Below are positions 54,095 through 63,196 of a stretch of 64,000 bases of DNA, piece by piece. The DNA lies in assembly GCA_003049465.1 (NCBI GenBank), contig PYSS01000163.1:1-64000 (forward strand), in the 5' to 3' direction. Both the position numbers and the translations under genes were made by a program. Position 1 is the first letter of the stretch. Every line of letters starts with the position of its first letter. The notes beneath the pieces were generated by a model that was not told the origin of the DNA, did not search any database, and saw only the letters and a list, made by a program, of their open reading frames with translations. The stretch is from Magnaporthiopsis rhizophila (taxonomy: Eukaryota > Ascomycota > Sordariomycetes > Magnaporthales > Magnaporthaceae).

Positions 54095-55658
54095 TTTGGC
54101 GGGTGTTTGGGTTTGCTTGAGGGGAGGAGGGAGGAAGGACGAAGGTGTTCAGGTACGAGGTATTAGTGGCTGGCGACCGCTGAAGTGCACCAGACCGGGA
54201 TCAAAGGAGGGTATTTGGGCTTGGATGATGAATCAAAAGGAAGATGGTCCACCCAGGGCAAGGAGGGAAACAGGTGGTTTATATCGACTACAAACACATG
54301 GCAGGCAGGCTTGGGAATGAAAGCCTTATCTGAATGGCGGGTTGCCAGATTGGGGCTGAGCGTCTAGGCACCGTGTCAAGTGACTCTTCCCAACGGTTGG
54401 CGCTGGCTTGGCTGCGGCGCAGAGCCCGATGGGCTCTTTGGTACCTGAACTCCATCACCGCAGCACTGGGGCGGTAAAAGTGGGGGCTCTGGAGCGAGGC
54501 GTTTTTTTCTCCCTTCTTTTTTCGAACCTTTTGCGCCACGACGGTGACCGAGACAAAGAGAACGGGAAACCGATCGGTATACGAATTGGGCATGGCAAGC
54601 ACCGCCGCTCGGTGTAGAAATATGGCGTGGCTTTGGCTTCGCCTGGTGTTTGGTGCCGCAGCTGAAGTCTCAATCGCGGGGTGGGAAGCATCAATGATCA
54701 AATGATGCAAGTGGATTTAAAACGGGCACCTCGAACCACCTGCGGCACCAGCCCAACCAACCCTACAGGGACACGCTTCTCCCGACAGGGTGCAGGGGAA
54801 TTTGATGCTGGGGCTGCCATCTCACAGGGCAACCAACAGCAAACTTTTGGGGACTGCAGCACCTGAGACCAGCAAGTCTAACCGCATGTGCTCCCCAGGC
54901 TTCGCTCATTCCCCTGTCCGATGTTGCATTTCGGCAGGGTGGGAGGCTGCCTTGCCCAGCAGCCTGCATCCCATTGGAGGCGGCTGAGCGATGTCACCGA
55001 CTGTTTAATTTTAATTGGACGTTTCTCCTTGGCGCCCAACGAAGCCATCATCGTTCCCCGCCCGCACTGGTTCCCCAAATCGTCGACGGCCTGTCCCATC
55101 CAAGAACGCTGGCACCCCACCAACCAAGCTTGTCGTTCGGTATAGCTCATCAGAGGCGATGGGATTTTACCATCAACTCCGTTAGTGGGTGGTGGAGCAG
55201 GATCTGAGGTGACTGAAATAGGCAAGGAATCAAAGCACGCCTCTAGGAACCCGCTGGCATATCTCCTCCTGTATTAAATTCTCGCGTCTTTCGCGGAAAC
55301 CTTTGGATGAAAAGAGCCGTATAATGACCAAAAAAAAAAAAAAAATTCCGGTCGGTTTGAGGCGGATTGAGGTGGACTCCGACGACCAGGACAGTTGGGG
55401 CGTCCCGCGAAGTGGCGGGATAGGGACGACGAGACTCTTGAAGAAGCCAGGGCTACGGGCTCAGACAGATTACACTGTTTGAAACCCGTGCCTCTCAGAA
55501 ATAGGAAAAGAAATTAGTTTTTCCTACCAAACCAACGAGAATCACGACCACGGATATGCAAACAGCGCAAACTATGGTGTAAAAATACTTTCTCTGGAAG
55601 TCCCATGTTGTTGTGCATATTAGTTAAGTATACTGGTAAGCGTAGTGGTGATGCTTGC

Positions 55659-55805
55659 CAGCCTCCGGATCCCCAGCAGCTTTGGTCTACACAACCATTT
55701 AGACTTCGCGACGAAGCCCCACTTCCACTCGCCGGCACCCACCATCGCGGCGGCCACCACGACGATCACCGTCAACAGCACCAACACCAGCAAGCAAAGA
55801 CCCCT
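55659..55805 (+). repeat. Inverted duplication, left arm
   Basis: Contains CCGGATCCCCAGCAGCT, ACTTCGCGACGAAGCCC and AGCACCAACACCAGCAAGC. The same words recur in the same order on the minus strand of 56360-56490. Confidence 0.7.
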
Positions 55806-56024
55806 CGCGAGGGACGACATTGACATCCACCACCGACGAAACGGCAGGCCCGCCTCCTCCGACCCACCATCTCCCTTGACGACTCGGCTCTCCTCCTGAC
55901 CCCCATGCCCCGGCCCTGCCTCCAAGTCCGGCTCGAGCCTGGGTTTTGTCTGCATAATCGGATGACATATAGCTTAGCACGTGTTTCTCTGGAGGGAGGG
56001 ATGAAATAAAAATGGGACATTGAA

Positions 56025-56103
56025 TGGAAAAGATATAGGAAAGGGAAAAAGAAAAGTAGGAAAAGGAAAAGGTAATAGGAAATGGAAAGGAAATAAAAGG
56101 ATG
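56025..56103 (+). repeat. Purine-rich low-complexity tract
   Basis: A/G-rich plus strand with GGTAATAGGAAATGGAAAGG-like steps. It lies between the two arms of the inverted duplication. Confidence 0.7.
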
Positions 56104-56359
56104 AAGGAGGACATCGAGTGTCGAATGGATCAACAGGATTGGCCAGATATCCAAAGGGGAAGTAAACGTACCTTGAGTGGCAGGCGAGCCAGCTTTACGG
56201 ACTGGAGCAGGGCGAGTCGGGGCAGAGGCAGGACAGGAGGGAATACGACGGCCACGGATCCGGCCATGCTGAATTTGTGTCGCTGTTAGGCCGAGTCGTG
56301 AGTGGTGTCGGGAGATGGTGCTGTAGTGGCCGGAGAGTGAGGTCGCGGGCTGTTTGTCG

Positions 56360-56490
56360 GCTGGTGGAGTCCTGGACAGCTGGGTCTTTGCTTGCTGGTG
56401 TTGGTGCTAGTGACGGTGACGGTTGGTTTCGGGCTTCGTCGCGAAGTGGCTGTGGAGAGCTGCTGGGGATCTGGAGGCTGGTTGAAATAT
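56360..56490 (-). repeat. Inverted duplication, right arm
   Basis: The minus strand carries CCAGATCCCCAGCAGCT, ACTTCGCGACGAAGCCC and AGCACCAACACCAGCAAGC, matching the left arm. About 45 bases of the left arm are missing in the middle. Confidence 0.7.
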
Positions 56491-57174
56491 GTATTCGGTA
56501 TGGATGCATAAATTGATGGCTGTTGTGTGAGAAGAAAGGAGTGGAAGATGGACGGTGAAGAGAGGAGGGCGAATAAACATTGACACCGACAGGCTGGCTG
56601 AGGGAGAGATCCCGCCAGCAACGCTGCTTCCATCCTCGGGCTTCAGGCAGTGACGAGGAGCCGTAGCAGATGGAAAGACCGTGGGAGCCTAAGGGAAGGA
56701 GCCATTCTTGCCTCACTCTATCCTGCAGTGGACACCGCAACCTCAGAATAGGTAGTAGATAGCACCTTCTCGCATAACACGCACCCAGTGGGATATGTTC
56801 CAAGATTAAGTGCTGGGCACTGCCACCTACTTCGATCTTCCCACCTTCTTGAGCAGGAAGGCATTGCATCTACCTAGAACTTATGCGCCCAGATCGGATG
56901 CAAGCAAATTATATGGTAGCGGCCAGTTGTGGTTGTACACCCGCATCTCGCTGAGGTGGACGAGCATTGGAGGACGAGACTGGCGTCAGCTGGCTAAGGG
57001 AATTTATCGGGGTGGCTGCCTAGCATGGGTGGTCGTAAATGTACGTATGTATTTTTTCCTCGTCCCCAAGGCTGGCCGGGACACCCGCTTTCCCGTTTCA
57101 ATCGTCAACCTCCACGATGCCTGCCGATGCATGCGCAACGTCATCTGCGACGCCGGAAAGGACAACCGCCCACC

Positions 57175-57233
57175 TAGGTAAGTAGGCAGGTAGGTGCCGA
57201 CCTACCCACCTGGGTACCTAGGTAGGTACATAG
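57175..57233. repeat. TAGGTA/TACCTA palindromic patch
   Basis: Overlapping words such as AGGTAGGT, ACCTACCC and GGTACCTAGGTAGGTAC form a self-complementary stretch. Such patches are frequent in intergenic DNA of Sordariomycetes. Confidence 0.7.
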
Positions 57234-57270
57234 CCAAACGCGGTCCTCCAAGTTACGCCTCCACCATCAA

Positions 57271-57858
57271 CTAGGAAAACGAACCGTGGAGAGCAAGACA
57301 AGCCGCTGTAAATTGTAAAAATGACAGGTAAGAACCGTTCATCAGCATGTATGCCACAAATACGGGGAAGACGCAGCGACGAAGGGGGCGTGGACGTGAA
57401 AACATACCACAGCTGATTCCAAAAGTAAACCACGAGCCAACAATGCATGCTCCTTTGCAGCAACCCCAATCTCGCCTGCATTCATGCACAGTGGGGACGC
57501 GCACTACTGTACCCCAGGTCGGGGTTGGCTCCGGTGCCGTGGAGGATTAAGTAGAAGAGGCCCGGCTCGGCTTGGAGGCCCTCGTGATTATCGTTGTTGT
57601 TGTGCTCGCCGGAATCGGGGCGGCTGTGGCTTGGACGGGGCTGCTGGCTGGCGAAGCCGTCGTGGGCGCCGTGCTGACGAAATAGGTCGACTGGCTGATC
57701 ACGGCGACGGGGCCAGTGTATTCACCCGTGGTTGTCTGGACCGTGTACGTTACAATGGAGGTCTGGATCAACTGGCTGCCAGTCGCCTGCAGCTGTGGCA
57801 AGCCGCTGGCGAGTGCAGACAGGGCCAGAAGGGCCAGAAGGGTCTTGTGGAGGAACAT
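57271..57858 (-). pseudogene. Secreted six-Cys-module protein, copy A, with in-frame stop codon
   Basis: Exons 57408-57858 and 57271-57305 on the minus strand would make 161 residues. The signal peptide is MFLHKTLLALLALSALASG, followed by a Thr/Ser-rich spacer. Codon 104 is TAA (57547-57549); directly after it, in the same frame, the sequence goes on with TAPEPTPTWGT, as in copy B, and the intact Cys module ECRRDWGCCKGACIVGSWF, then after the intron CAACLALHGSFS. I find no GT donor between the spacer and the stop that would let splicing skip it. So the copy is either a young nonsense pseudogene, a base error, or it makes only the Thr-rich part. The 102-nt intron has no stop in frame. Splice sites and the 35-nt last exon match copies B and C. 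Confidence 0.7.
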
Positions 57859-58658
57859 TTTGGGAAGATCAAGACGGACTGGGATGTGTCTGGGAAGGGT
57901 AGCTTCGGGGAACCTGGCAGATCAACAGGGTGGGCTGGTTAGCTACATTGGTGCCTAGGTTTCTACCTAGTCTTATATGGCAACGTCTTCTCAACCTTTT
58001 GGGCTGGAAAGATTTTCCGCTCAGCAGTGGCTGATATCCCCTAGGTCATGGATCCTAACTGGCTGCAGGTACACAGATAAGGTCGGTGTGTACGTGGGTG
58101 ACGTTACAACCACAATGTTAATTTTCTGGTGGCGTCCTTACGCCCCTGCCATCGACGGGTTTGATAGCCGACACCCGGCGGGCAAACATCGCCTATTGGC
58201 ATGGGACTCGTCACCCAGCCGCTTGGCTAAGCTGCCGTCGCGAGGCACGTACTTTAGGCACCTCCATGAGACCAATGGCAGCGCCGCTTACATTGGTCGT
58301 ATATATTTCATTATGGGATTTATTCGTGGCACGCCTCGAGCTGTTATCCTTGAATAACCTATTTTTCCCCGCCTCCTCCCTCCCTCTTTTGCTCCCTGTA
58401 CCTCTTTTCCCTATCTCCTAAACGCTTCTAAGCAGATTAACCGCTATTGGCCAACACCTCGTCGGAAGAGGAAAAGGGATTGAGCGACGGCAGAGGCAGC
58501 AGAGACAGATTCCACATGTGGGATTGATATATGCTATGCGGGTCAGATATTCTTGCCAAATTCTGTCTGCAATATGTAACGCGCGTGCGACCTGAGACCA
58601 GTACATTGACGTGAACTTGAGTTTCCATCATTCCTCCCCTTTCGTAATCTTTTTGCTG
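57859..58658. other. Intergenic between copies A and B
   Basis: 800 bases with no other supported coding sequence. Confidence 0.5.
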
Positions 58659-59141
58659 CTACGTAAGCGCTCCTTTCTTCGCCAAGCAGATCACTAGATG
58701 TAAGAACAACAATCTGTCAGCCTGGGAAAACAAAAGCATCAGGCAGGGAACATGAACGGTGTGCGCAAAAGAAAACCTACCACACGACCACCCAAACGTA
58801 AACCACGAGCCAATAAGGCAGGCGCCTTTGCAACAACCCCAATCGCGCCTGCATTCGTCCTTGGTGGGAAGACGTTTGATCGTGCCCCAGGTCGGGGTGG
58901 GCTCCGGGGCCGTTGAGGTCTGCGTGGACGTCGTCCGGGTTGAGGTAGATCTCATGGTTGTCAGGGTGATCGTAGTGCTGACCAGAACCGGGTCCACTGG
59001 TGTTCCGGGGCTGACGGAGACGGTTGGGAGGGCGGGCGAGATCATAGTAATCTCTCCTGTCTGGTTCACCGGCTGTGGGAAGCCCCGGATGCCGGCAGCC
59101 AGGGCCGTGAAGACGAAAAGGAGCTTGGCGAGAGGCATCAT
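58659..59141 (-). CDS. Secreted six-Cys-module protein, copy B
   Basis: Exons 58781-59141 and 58659-58693 on the minus strand give 131 aa. The signal peptide is MMPLAKLLFVFTALAAGIRG, with a Thr/Ser-rich spacer to about residue 88 (TSTRTTSTQTSTAPEPTPTW). The C-terminal module is DECRRDWGCCKGACLIGSWF then TFGWSCVICLAKKGALT. The Cys pattern C-x5-CC-x3-C-x11-C-x2-C is identical in all three copies. The phase-1 intron (87 nt, GTAGGT..TAG) falls inside the codon after the fifth Cys, and the last exon is 35 nt. The intron is a multiple of three and stop-free, so retention would give a longer tail. No known family recognised. A secreted effector, toxin-like or wall-associated role is only an inference. 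Confidence 0.72.
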   Translation of the reverse strand: MMPLAKLLFVFTALAAGIRGFPQPVNQTGEITMISPALPTVSVSPGTPVDPVLVSTTITLTTMRSTSTRTTSTQTSTAPEPTPTWGTIKRLPTKDECRRDWGCCKGACLIGSWFTFGWSCGRFSFAHTVHVPCLMLLFSQADRLLFLHLVICLAKKGALT

Positions 59142-59838
59142 TGACGGAACTCTATGGATTGGCGGCTTTGTTCACAGGGCAAGGATGACAAGGAGCGTCC
59201 CTTTTCGCCAGGTCTATATAATAACAGCTAGAAAGAACGAGATCTGTGTGTGTGGCTTAAAAGTTCACCCACTACCGATGTACATAAAGCCGGTGAAAAA
59301 TGTATATCGCATGGAAAGGGTCGAAAAAATCTCGGTTGTTTAATCTGTGGTGGTTGGTATGGCTGGTCAATGATTGGGGTCACCACCAACATGAAGTGGA
59401 GAATGCGGCTCAGGGGCAATGTTTACCTTCGATATCTTCATCATGGATGCTCAACTTCCCTAGTGCAGCGCCAAGTACGCACACACTCATTCCGCAGGAG
59501 ATAAGATCCCAGGAACACCGGGAAATAGACTACTGGTAATGGAAGACGTAATCGTCCAAATATGCTGTTTCTCTGGGTCTAATCTTCGTCGCCCGAGAGC
59601 CACTACGTACATCCTACTCCCAAAAAAAGTTTGCGTGCGCCAAACGGTGCCACAAGGGGTCTAAACATCATGGAAAATATGCTCGGCAAGTTAGATTTCA
59701 TGGTCGAGAGCGTGGTACATATAGGCAGGTAAATACAGAAAGAAGTCCCGAGCCGAGGATTCCGCCATTCGTCCGCGCTGAAACACATCAATAACTGAAC
59801 CACCACCGCGAGCGCAAAGCCAGCATATTATAAAAAAA
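59142..59838. promoter_or_regulatory. Divergent intergenic region between copies B and C
   Basis: The 697 bases between the head-to-head starts hold the promoters of both. TATATAATA lies at about 59215-59223 (copy B side) and TATTATAAAA at about 59826-59835 directly before the copy C start. No other gene is seen. Confidence 0.5.
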
Positions 59839-60451
59839 ATGGGCTGCTTGAGCAAGATCATCCTCGCGCTCGCCGCCCTGGTGTCCCCTACCCGCGGTGT
59901 ACCAGCGGCGATGATGGTCCCCGCGGGGCCTTTCACGCAGACGATTGGCACGCCCAGCCCCGTGACCATCGTGATCTCCCCGTTCACCACCACCATCTCC
60001 CTCATCGTGGTGACGGAGACGGAAAAGCCGTCGTCGCTGCCCACAACCGACTTGCTGCAGCACCCCAGCTGGACGGTCATCACGTCGACGGGACTCGTCA
60101 CCCACACGCTCAGCGCGGAGCCTTCCACCACCACGGCCCCGACGACCTCCCTGGTCGTCGTCACGAGCGTTGTGGACGCTCCCGAGACCAGCACCAGCAC
60201 GACCATCTCACCCGCTCCCACCCCGACCCCCGAGCAGCCCAAGACGAGGAAGAAGGAATGCATGGATGATTGGGGCTGCTGCCGCGGCTCGTGCCTCATC
60301 GGGAGCTTTTTCACTTTCGGAATTTCGTGCGGTAAGTTTCCTGTGTCTATTTGCTTGCCTCCCCTCGATTTCACGACTGCCAGCTGACAAATACATGTTT
60401 TCTTTCCTCCTTTCAGTGGCCTGTCTCGCCCTTCACAAGGATCTGAAGTAA
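59839..60451 (+). CDS. Secreted six-Cys-module protein, copy C
   Basis: Exons 59839-60331 and 60417-60451 give 175 aa. The signal peptide is MGCLSKIILALAALVSPTRG. The spacer is the longest of the three (about 110 residues), with Thr/Ser/Val repeats and APTPTPEQP at its end. The module reads KECMDDWGCCRGSCLIGSFF then TFGISCVACLALHKDLK, with the same C-x5-CC-x3-C-x11-C-x2-C spacing and the same phase-1 intron (85 nt, GTAAGT..CAG) and 35-nt last exon as copies A and B. It is inverted relative to them. Spacer sequence is not conserved between copies while the module is, which suggests selection on the Cys module. Function unknown. Confidence 0.75.
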
Positions 60452-61179
60452 TGCTACAGGATCTTTTCTAGAACGATAATCTTTATCCAGAAAGATACGG
60501 GAGCAAAAGTTTGAGATGACGTTGGGGACTACCACAGACAAGAATTTGTTGGATATGTCCTTTGCCCTGGCCTCGAGGGTGAAATGGTATTGTGTCTGAT
60601 GTTTGCGGGCGGACCTTGGTGACAGTGGGCGCAGATTTGGAATTTAGTGGGAGACATGAAGGGTTGCCAAACTGCATCCTCTACCTTGCCCAGCCTTCAG
60701 ATTGAGCGGCTAGCCATCCATCTTCCGACGATGCTATTTACCTGGATGCTCCAGGCTTCAGCCTCCTTGGTTCGTCCGCCGTCTCATTTCCCTTCTCCAT
60801 TAATTTCTCCACATGTTATCGTTTGCAGACCCGGGCTGGAGGTTGTTGGTAGCGACACAAGCAAAATGACAACCCGTTTTCCCGGTCAGATGAAGTGGAC
60901 AATGCATGCATACGCGATCACGCGTGGGATCGAGCAGCCTCAGGGCGAGACAAGCGGACCTCGCCCGTTGACCAAAGCCCCGCGCGGCGTAGGGCAGAAT
61001 CGGTGGCATTGTCCCTGGGAACACGTCATCACATCCGATGACCTCAGTCTGCATTCCATCTCCACCAACTGTCAAACAAGTCTCCAACGAAGAACCTACC
61101 CACAAGACCCGAAATAAAGCGTGCACCCCAACCGCTCCTAGCATAAAAAAGCACCTCCGAATCTCCTTAAACAAAAGAC

Positions 61180-61355
61180 ATAAAAATAGGGGGGAAAAAA
61201 AACAAGAAATAGGAAAAAGAAAAAAAAACAAGAAATAGGAAAAAGAAAAAAAAAAAGAAATAGGAAAAAAAAGACAAGAAAGAGAGAAAAAAAAAAAAAG
61301 AAAGAAAAAAGAAAATAACAAGAAATGGGGGGAAAAAAAATAAGAAATAAGAAAG
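61180..61355 (+). repeat. Purine-rich low-complexity tract (AAGAAATAGGAAAA)n
   Basis: Direct near-repeats of AAGAAATAGGAAAAAGAAAA occur several times in a row. This is the clearest of the three related tracts in the window. Confidence 0.8.
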
Positions 61356-61423
61356 GAGATGTGAATACCTTGCGCGTAATAGTACTTGGAAGTAAAATTT
61401 TAACAGCATTTAAAACTTCCATG

Positions 61424-61482
61424 TTGTGAAAGTCGCTCCTTTTGGTAGGTGCAGCAGGTGGTGCAGAGGTGCACGTTTTATT
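61424..61482 (-). repeat. Dispersed repeat fragment, copy 2
   Basis: The minus strand begins AATAAAACGTGCACC and ends CGACTTTCACAA, matching 48128-48188. A shorter third trace, AAATAAAGCGTGCACC, lies at about 61111 on the plus strand. Confidence 0.65.
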
Positions 61483-61997
61483 TTGGGCCTCGTGCCACCC
61501 CCGACGTCCTCGGAATTTTCCGATCACCATTTTAAGGTTATTCCAGTTGACCATAGCAGGAGTGTCAGACAAAGTGCGACGTGCCTTGTCAGCCGCAGCG
61601 GAGGCCTTGGCTGCAACACGAGGGTGCCCTGCCAGGCTGCAGGCTTTCAGGTTCAGCCCCCGCCCCCATCTTTTCCTCCGGGCGCTAAGCCCCCGCTCCT
61701 TCTGGCTTGGTGGCATCCAATGTTGACCACATGTTCTCGCTTCCGTCATACAACGCCCGCTTTCTTACCACTTTCTCCGCACCATCGTCATTTGCCTGTC
61801 TCGCGCACCTGACCCGGGCGGTCGAGATTGTTGACGATTACCATAATAAAAAAACAATAAAAAAAAAACCGTGATACAGTCTGTAAGGAGCAGAACTCTA
61901 TCGGCATCACAGCAAAGTCCCCTCGTTTTTTTTTTTTTTTTTCGTTCCGCACCGGGGCTCTCCTCCCACTTCCGTTACCTTAACCCCAAACGAAACA

Positions 61998-62933
61998 ATG
62001 TCCGACCTCCCACCACCCCCATACTCCTACTCCGAAAGCCCTAGCGTAGGCTCCTCGCCCAACTCGCCGCTCTACACGTCCCAGCACCTGGCGGCGCACC
62101 TATCCAGCCTCCCGGCCCGGCTGCGCGAGTCGCAGGCGGCGCGGTCGACGCGACAGGCGGCGTCGGACCTGGCCGTGGTCGAGCGCATCCTGCCGCACAT
62201 CGAGGCCTTCCTGGCCGACATCGTGTCGCTGCCCCGGCCGCCGCCCACGGCCGAGCTGACCTTTGTGCCCGCGCCCGCCGTGCCGACGCCCTGGAGCCTG
62301 ACGGGCGCGGCCGAGCGCCGCCGCGAGGGCGAAATGGTGCAGCTGGTGCGGCTGGAGCTGCCGCCCCTTGACGTGGACAGCAAGGACGGCGGCAAGGGCC
62401 AAAAACAACAACAACAACTACCAACACCCACCAGCGCCGGCAGCAGCAGCCTCCGGCCCGAGCGAGACTGGTCGTCGCGGACCGAGAACCTGTTTGACGA
62501 GTGGGGTCGCTGGGGCGACGACGCCGACGCCGACGGGCAGCAGGAAGCCGGGTCCTCCTGGTGGTCGTGGTGGCGCGACGAGAGCGCGGCCCGCCGCCTG
62601 GCCGCATACCTGCAGCCGGCCCCTCACGTAGTCAAGACGCAGCGGCGCGCCATCCAGGCCGCCGTCGTGGAGGAGAAGACGAAGAAGAAGAGCAGCGGGT
62701 GGGGGTGGGGTCTAGGGCGGAAGAAGGGAGGAGGAGCGGAAGCGTCGTTGTCGTCGGCTGCCACAACACCGACGTCGCCGACCGTCGCTGCTTCGCCGAT
62801 ACTCGGCCAGGACGAGCGTGTCAACATGGCCGTGAGGGCCGACGAGATTACCTTCAGGAAGGAGAATGAGTTTGGCGTTTGGGAAAGTATGAGCGGTTGG
62901 GGCATAGTCGTCGTTGTCACGATCAAGAGATAA
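61998..62933 (+). CDS. Fungal protein of unknown function
   Basis: Single exon, 311 aa, starting MSDLPPPPYSYSESPSVG. The Pro/Ser/Tyr-rich N-terminus (containing PPPYS, a PPxY-like word) leads into a helical region with TSQHLAAHLSSLPARLRESQ, VVERILPHIEAFLADI and a beta-rich part around AELTFVPAPAVPTPWSLTGAAERRREGEMVQLVRLE. A Gln/Ser-rich linker follows, then RRLAAYLQPAP. A Lys/Gly/Trp stretch (KKKSSGWGWGLGRKKGGG) precedes a conserved-looking end, NMAVRADEITFRKENEFGVWESMSGWGIVV. I see no signal peptide or membrane helix. The layout resembles conserved fungal proteins without assigned function. The PPxY word could recruit a WW-domain ubiquitin ligase, which is speculation. Confidence 0.7.
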   Translation: MSDLPPPPYSYSESPSVGSSPNSPLYTSQHLAAHLSSLPARLRESQAARSTRQAASDLAVVERILPHIEAFLADIVSLPRPPPTAELTFVPAPAVPTPWSLTGAAERRREGEMVQLVRLELPPLDVDSKDGGKGQKQQQQLPTPTSAGSSSLRPERDWSSRTENLFDEWGRWGDDADADGQQEAGSSWWSWWRDESAARRLAAYLQPAPHVVKTQRRAIQAAVVEEKTKKKSSGWGWGLGRKKGGGAEASLSSAATTPTSPTVAASPILGQDERVNMAVRADEITFRKENEFGVWESMSGWGIVVVVTIKR

Positions 62934-63196
62934 ACGTATTTTATAGTTTGTGGCGGTGGGCGCCGTTGGCCTTCGCCAAGCGCTACTCAGATAAACATGT
63001 ACTTATTTATATAGAGCATTTAACTCAATTCAGTATGGCTGCGATGAGTCCCTCCCCAGTAGGTTTGAGGGGTGGCGGAGCAAAACGGGTGTAAATAGAG
63101 CGCCGGCTTATGCTACCTATATCAATGAATTCATATATACGCTACATTCGTTGCAAAGTCACGGAGCACAAAGGGGCCGTGTGTGCAAATGTCTAT

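Larger units (their letters stand above)
54095..57270. other. Long accessory intergenic region with inverted duplication
   Basis: About 3.2 kb without a secure gene. It contains the flotillin-like gene's upstream region, a poly(A) run near 55330-55344, a degenerate inverted duplication (55659-55805 / 56360-56490), a purine tract and a TAGGTA-rich palindromic patch (57175-57233). Frames at 55620-55955 (minus) and 56195-56869 (minus) are discussed among the findings. Confidence 0.55.
60452..61997. other. Intergenic with purine tract and dispersed repeat
   Basis: 1.5 kb. An A-rich purine tract (61180-61355) and a dispersed repeat fragment (61424-61482) are visible. A minus-strand frame at 61138-61749 spans both and is not a credible gene. 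A T run at about 61926-61942 precedes the next gene's leader. Confidence 0.5.

Noticed and set aside
52583..54166. 527-residue open frame on the plus strand opposite the flotillin-like gene
   Set aside because: It mirrors the minus-strand gene's codon bias, consists of Val/Leu/Gly/Asp/Arg-biased sequence without domains, and the opposite strand has a clear SPFH protein.
57271..60451. CRISPR, phage or bacterial operon explanations for the repeats in the window
   Set aside because: Introns, splice sites, fungal gene content and repeat structure make this eukaryotic nuclear DNA; no regularly spaced identical repeats exist.
61138..61749. 203-residue minus-strand frame ending in Phe/Leu-rich sequence
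   Set aside because: The hydrophobic part is only the purine tract read backwards; the rest includes a dispersed repeat. No start, domain or splice support.
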